NCBI GenBank assembly: GCA_023614405.1
Contig: CM042694.1
Coordinates: 130,205,711-130,269,710, forward strand
Source of the DNA: Avena insularis
Taxonomy: Eukaryota > Streptophyta > Magnoliopsida > Poales > Poaceae
DNA: 64,000 nucleotides
Reading direction: 5' to 3'
Shown in pieces: positions 58,343 to 64,000 of this stretch. The notes under the pieces were generated by a model, which was not told the origin of the DNA, did not search any database, and saw only the letters and a list, made by a program, of their open reading frames with translations. The position numbers and the translations under genes are program-made. Numbering within the stretch: position 1 is the first letter of the stretch; the number at the start of each line of letters is the position of its first letter.

Positions 58343-61300
58343 TGTAACGCCCCAGTTTTAGCTAATGTTTAATGAGGGTTTGTTTGTGAATTCATGAGCA
58401 TCATCCCTTAAATTGCATGCAAAAGAAAATAAAGTAAAACCCTTTCCTCTCCCTCTTGAAAACAATTCAAAATGGGTTTGAATATTTTGAAGACTATCAA
58501 AATTCATGGAGCCCAAATGGAATAAAGGGGCCCCACACTATTTCATATATTTACAAACCTTCTGGTATTTTTGAAATGGCTCAAAAGAGATTTGAAAATG
58601 GTTTACAAATGGAAAAAGAGAAAACAGTTTTGGAAAAATCTTTTGCTAAATAAAAATAGCAGCAGCAGACCAGGCCGCAGCCCAGCTGGCCCATCTCCCC
58701 TTTTCCCTCTCTGTTGCCCACGCGCGCAAGCCAGCAGCCTGCTCGGCCTAGTCGGCCCATACCTCCTCGTCGTGCTCCTTCTTTCTTCCTCCTCACGACA
58801 ATGAGAGAAGCAGCTCGCTGGAGCTCCTGCAGCCGCCCGATGCTGGCCACGTCGTGATGCACGCCGCTGCCTGGAGACGAGGATAAGGACGCCACGATGC
58901 TCTCTCACTCTCCCCTATCCTCTCCCCCTAACACGAGCTCTCTCCCTCGATTTCTCTTTGAGGCTGAAACCCTAGCCACTAGACCTCGCCGGCGCCCCGC
59001 TGCTCCCGGCCACTCCTCGCTCATCTAATCACACTAGAGTGACCGTCGTGGTGTACTTGTTCTTTTTCCCCGACTCGCGTTTGCAGGGAAGGTCCTGGTC
59101 GACCGAATTGAGGCATCCGTCCCCGACTCCGGTCGCTGCCTTTGTCCTCGATTCCGACCACCTCCTGCCTCACCGAGCTCACCTTCGGCATCACAGTGAG
59201 AATCTGAAGCTCAGGCGCCCTTCCTCTCTCTTCCTCTCACTCTGTAGCATTCCCCCGACATGGTCCTCTGTCTGCCGCCACGCTAGTTCATGGCCGGCCG
59301 TCTCTAGTGGCCATCTAGTAGCGGCGCCGCTATATTTAGGCTCACCATGTCCTCGTGGTTCGAAAGTGCGCGTCCACGCAGCCCCGCGAGCACCGCGTCG
59401 CCGTCCCTGCCATCCACCTGAGAGCACCTTCGCGGTGACATCACGCCGACGTCACCATGACGTCAGCCACGCGGTCAACTCTGGTTAAACCGAGGTGGAT
59501 CCCGTCCCTGCCTGCGTGGCAGCTGAGGTGGCACAGGCCCCTCTGTCAGCCACCATGGGTAGACGCTGCATCGGTGAGAAATGTCCCCAGCCCTAGATGA
59601 CGTCAGCAGTATGCAATAAAGCCTTTAAACTGGTTTAATTATTTCAGAAATTGATATAATCTTATAAATTCAATAACTTTATATTTATAAGTCAAAAAAA
59701 TGCGTATAATATATCAAAATTTTCAGAAAAATGAGATATTTACAATAGACTCAGTATCATGCATTGTTCAACAACTTTAATTACAAGTTTAATTAGAAGA
59801 ATCAATTAAACCCCGCAGGTGATTCCGCGGTTCTCTTGTATTAGGGTTTGCACCCCTCGGACACCGTTTAATTTGCCAAGCATGTTTTAGGGTTACATTT
59901 CAACTCTTAATAACTTGTCATATCATCATTCTTGATTGAGCATTGCATCAATGCCATGTGTTGATTATTGTTTCCCCTTTCTTTCCGGTGTTTGCTTCTT
60001 CCCGGTAGAATACGGTATCGAGATCGAGATCAATACCATCGAAGATCGACGAAAAATACTTGACCAACTATAATCAAGTCAAGTACAAGATATCCGAAGA
60101 TCCGCTTTGTGGGTATCAACAGGCAAAGGCAAGCATAGCCCCACACATAAAAGAATCCTATGCTTTTGAAAGTACATTCTTGCCATGATGCATACGATTC
60201 TACTGTGGTCTTTTATCGATAGATAGAGTATCCTATCTATTGCATTACTCCCTTTGAGCTTATATTACCTGATCCACTACTCCAGCATAACTAGGTTTGG
60301 CTTGTGTGCAATGCTAGAGCTTTTATCTGTGTCTTGCTTAGCCATGCATAGCTATCAGTACTGGTTCATCCAGAAGATGTACCAAATGCAGAGAATCGAG
60401 TATGACAGGAGAACGAGGTATACTGATGAGGTAAGATCAGTGGTAAAGGTTAAACATGCTAAGTCTTGCATGGGAGGCCATGGTGGGATGTGGTTTTTGT
60501 AGTCCCATGCTCGCCACCACTAGGAACCGAGTTCTTGCCTTTCGACCAAGACGATCGTACAGCCACACGGGGTTTATGGGGACCCCTCCACTGACTAACT
60601 TGCCTAGTAGATTCCATGATTATCATAGTTCAGGCGTTCCATTCGACATGCATTCTGGATATTCTCGAAGGCGGTGAATGAGGTGCATTCATACAGGTAG
60701 GTAAGCGTGGCCGGGGTTGCTTGGGTGGATGGAGCCCCTGGTAAAACAACCTTGCCTCACATTTCTAAGGACCGGCTTCGGGATTTGACCCGTTATAGCG
60801 GAACCATCCTTAGGGCATGACTCATGGTCTCGGTGAAAGCAAGGTAATGGTCGTGGCCAACCACCCTCTGGCAGCCTTTGAAGGAAGAGGGCTAAAACAT
60901 TGGCATTAAGAGTCGGTTGGTATGTGTGGGTAAAGTTGTACACCCCTGCAGGGTTAAATCTTTTCGAAAAGCCGTGTTCACGGTTATGAATGCTTGGTGA
61001 CCGAATTCTAAGATCATAGAGAACATTAACCTAATTGTAAAACTTGGCAGATCAACGTGTGCTTAAGGATGCTTCCTCTTGGGTATGAGGGGGTGGTCCT
61101 AGTTGTGAGATGAGGATTACTTTGGTGGATATCAAGATGATGATCAATTCTTTGGAGATGTCGCTCTCTTATCCCCTTTTAAAATATTCTGAATAGACGA
61201 GCTTCTTCTCTCTCTTATTTTAAAGACAAAGATGGCTTTATGCAAAATAACCCCACCAGCCATAAGTCTTGCAGAGTACACCATGTACTCACCCTTGCTT

Positions 61301-61684
61301 TGTTGATACTTTCAGAGTAAGTGTTCCCCTAAAGACGAGGTCCGTACGACATCGACACCGACGAGTAGCTTGGGGTTCCCGGCCGGCAGCCTGGAATCTA
61401 TGGGCTGGGAAGTCATCGTTATGCTTCAGGTCTCTTAGGACATTTGTTAAGTTTGCTATACTTAATAGCATAATTTGCCTTCCGTTGTTTGATGTTTGTG
61501 GTCAGTGACCTCTGCTTGTAATATTTTGGTTCTTCGCTCAGTTATGAGCTTGCTGTAATAATTTTTGTGTCGCAGGGTTACTGTTGTGTTACCAATTTCT
61601 CACTGGATATCCTCGAGCTCTAGGTTAAGCTTATGTCAGGCTAAGATCTGGGATTTGTTTGACCCTGATCCCGGGGGTGTCACA
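58343..61684 (+). mobile_element. S2: solo LTR of a Gypsy-type element, 3.3 kb
   Basis: Starts TGTAACGCCCCAG and ends GGGGGTGTCACA, the TGTAAC-GCCCC / GGGGTGT-ACA ends common to several large Gypsy LTR families (Tekay/Del-like, low confidence). Flanks are TGCCC (58338-58342) and TTCCC (61685-61689), a TSD with one mismatch. No primer site, tract or coding domain inside; the open frames at 58450-59490 are uninformative. Confidence 0.72.
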
Positions 61685-62984
61685 TTCCCTCCCCTTTGGG
61701 TTTCCCATTTGGGACTATTCAAGGGAGAGAGGGGAGGTGCATGGACCTCATGGTCCAGTCGGCCAGGGGTGGACTCCACCCCGCGCATAGCCTTAGGCTG
61801 GCTAGGTGGGCCCCCTTATGGCGGTAGGCCTTGGCCCTTTGGCCCTTGATCCTTCCCTCTTGTGATTTTCCCTCATGGGCTCTTTTTCCTTAGAAAGTTT
61901 TTCCCATTAGTGAAATACCCCTTCAAATTAGATTTTAATATTATATTTAATATTTATTACATTAATTAATATGTAAATACATATTACAAAATCCGATTTG
62001 ACCCAAAACACCTTTTGGTTCCCTTTCGATTTCCTCCGAACGACTTCCAAACTTTCCCGGAACGATTCCGGTTCTCTCACGGAACTTCTCCGGTTTCCTT
62101 TTCTCTTTCATATGGTGATTCCAACTTACAGAGGATCTATAGCTCATCGTACCCTTAAGTGTATTTCACCATGGCTCAGGAATGGCACAAACATGATCTC
62201 CATCAATGATCAATAGCGGGACCGGGATGCCCATAATGACCCCTGTGCATTCCATGATGATAATGTTGTTTGAACCGTAAATGTCATTTCCCATTCCCTT
62301 TGCCACTTGATACCTAGTTCACCCGAGATTTGATCTACGGTATCTCCATATCTTTGTTCGATCTCGTTACTGATAAACTTGTTTTCTCGTTCCCATGTCG
62401 TTGCATTCCGTGACCCAGTCACATGCTTGCAAGCTTCGTTAATGCAATGTCATCGAGATGGCCATAAATGTATCTGTCCGTTACATGGATGGGAAAATCC
62501 TGGTCTTGAGATGTACTCCTCTACACGCCCCTTTGGGAAACCTGAGTGGCACCTTTTTGATCATCCAGTCAGGGAATGATACTTGATATCCATCTAAGAT
62601 CCCTCTAGAACGGTGATTTGCATTATCTCACAATCTAAGGATTAGGTTGCGAGATTTCTTTAGTTTATCATTAATGATAAACTTTGTAACTAGATCTCAT
62701 TACGATACAACTTGTTGAAATGTTTGCCTATCATATCATTCAACTAATGTCATGACCTCATTGGCAATTGGCATAAATGCCCATGATATCAAAACCCTAG
62801 ATCATCCTCATGACCAATGAACTAGTTCGCTAGACATAACTAGAGACTTGGTTTGTTTACATACCACACGTGTATTACATTTTGTATTAATATAGTTATA
62901 GCACAGTATGAAACTATTATGAACTAACTGAGATATGACAATAAAAACATATTTATTATTTGTCTCTAGGGCATATCTCCTTCA

Positions 62985-63430
62985 GCGCACGCGTGGGAGC
63001 ACGGCCCAAGAGAAGCAGCGGCAGTTGGGAGAGGGCAAGTGAGCTTGGGCGGGCGATACGGGTCGGTCTACCGGCCAGACCGAGTGGTACAACCTCTTGG
63101 GTCAGTACTGCCGGTCCTAGGCCTGCTCGCTACAGGGCAGGGCAGAGAGGAGAGGCACGCCACTCAGGTGCAGCTGGTAGCAGCAACCGGTAGTACCACC
63201 CGACCCAGCAGATTCCTCCGTTTCTTTTTCTTTTTAAATCAAATAAAAAGTCTTAACTACAAAATGAAATATCTAGAGTTTGATAACTCCGATTGACCCG
63301 AAACCAATTTTTTTGGAAAGAGGACAACAAGATCTACCCAACAAAAAGTAATTAAAATGAGTAAAGGGTGTTTGAAAGCATGGTTGAATTCAATAGGGCC
63401 AAAAATTTCTCGGGGATGTAGGATTCTGCG
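62985..63430 (-). mobile_element. K2, right fragment
   Basis: Starts with the second GCGCA TSD of S1 and continues the GTAGTACC-rich stretch (63180-63200), then a block matching K1 near 19960-20000 (CCAACAAAATTGGTTT-like). Similarity is lost near 63430, where another insertion or the K2 end may lie. Confidence 0.6.
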
Positions 63431-64000
63431 GTGACCCAGCATACCACTTCATGATGTAGTACACTATAGTCATTGACATAACACCAATGAAACACCGTTC
63501 ACTAGTATTACATCCCTCGGTGGTACAATGAAACACAAAGGTCCAAGACATGACTATAGATTACAACTCGACTCTTTACAAAAGATCCAGAGAACACTCT
63601 AGGTTAAAGAGAGAGTAAGAAACTTCTTACAAATACGAACCAAAAATAATGACTCAGAACTATCTAGCTAATAAGCCTAGCATTTAAACTATCTGGCTTG
63701 CAATTGCTGCTAGTGCAATGCTCTACAGAAGTAGGTGTTATGGCTAGAGTATCTACTCCTATCTAATCAAGATCTTCGCCTTTGCTTCGGTTGATGTATA
63801 TGTTGACTTCATTGACTTTATTGAAGAACTTGAGCTGCTGATGATGGTTTCTTGAGCAAGAATTGATGTTGACATCATCTTCAATGGCTTAGAACCTAGC
63901 AAGGGTTAAGAAGGTACGATCAAGTATGAGCGTACTCAACAAGTTCACTAGAAAGGAGTGTATGATGCACTATCTCTACAGCCACAAACCAAAGGTCATA
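63431..64000. other. Unassigned right end
   Basis: Sequence changes character at about 63431 (TGACCCAGCATACCAC), which could be the end of another LTR element interrupting K2. No gene, partner end or TSD is visible before the window stops. Confidence 0.35.

Larger units (their letters stand above)
57773..62984 (-). mobile_element. S1: solo Copia LTR (Angela/BARE-like), split by S2
   Basis: Minus strand TGAAGGAGATATGCCC ... GGAACCCTTCA with perfect TSD GCGCA (57768-57772 and 62985-62989). Without S2 it is about 1.87 kb, a normal Angela/BARE LTR size. The start resembles that of A. No internal domain remains, so LTR-LTR recombination removed the rest. It sits in K2. Confidence 0.9.

Noticed and set aside
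59039..59488. 149-codon plus-strand open frame rich in Ser, Pro, Arg and His
   Set aside because: It lies inside solo LTR S2 in GC-rich DNA, with no recognisable domain.
63418..63422. GTAGG as the right-hand TSD of K2
   Set aside because: It matches the left flank (21715-21719) but no LTR start (complement of TGAAAGG) lies beside it; chance match of five bases.

Overview
The window is a block of nested transposable elements from a large grass genome, most likely Triticeae (wheat, barley, Aegilops or rye). The signs are Angela/BARE-like Copia LTRs, several LTR retrotransposons with a tRNA-Asp primer site, a Tat-lineage Gypsy element with an antisense gene, a long LTR resembling barley Nikita, and CACTA-like debris. 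I found no intact host gene. Family names are from memory and were not searched; boundaries rest on LTR ends, primer sites, polypurine tracts and target-site duplications (TSDs) read from the sequence.

Left part (1-15575). An old Copia element C (+ strand, 10667-15575, its 5' part off the left edge) was interrupted in gag by Angela-like element A (- strand, 3854-10666). A's 3' LTR was then interrupted by N0 (- strand, 1-3853), a tRNA-Asp-primed element whose other end is also off the window. All three are decayed.

Middle (15576-21719). A 5S rRNA-like fragment (15611-15666) and AT-rich unassigned DNA lead into CACTA-like sequence (17110-18147 and 21542-21719). That is split by K1, a 3.4 kb solo LTR (18148-21536) with a near-perfect TSD.

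Right part (21720-63430). K2, an inverted relative of K1, is broken by two large insertions. The first is T (21924-56754, TSD AAGCA), a Tat-lineage Gypsy element about 14 kb long without its own insertions. It carries gag, protease, RT, two RNase H domains, integrase, and a seven-exon antisense gene between integrase and the 3' LTR. T in turn received three insertions of one non-autonomous family: N1 in its 5' LTR (TSD GATAC), N2 between RNase H and integrase (TSD ACTGC) and N3 in its 3' LTR (TSD GCCGA). The second is S1, a solo Copia LTR (57773-62984, TSD GCGCA), itself split by a solo Gypsy-type LTR S2 (58343-61684). The end, 63431-64000, is unassigned.

The most interesting material is T's antisense gene. 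Exons 2-7 have compatible phases at every proposed junction and no stop codon over about 836 codons, while T's sense gag-pol has 15 in-frame stops. Also notable are the N family, with a recurring protein C-terminus, conserved hairpins, mosaic LTRs and a duplicated primer site, and the 5S-like fragment that keeps the pol III internal promoter segments.
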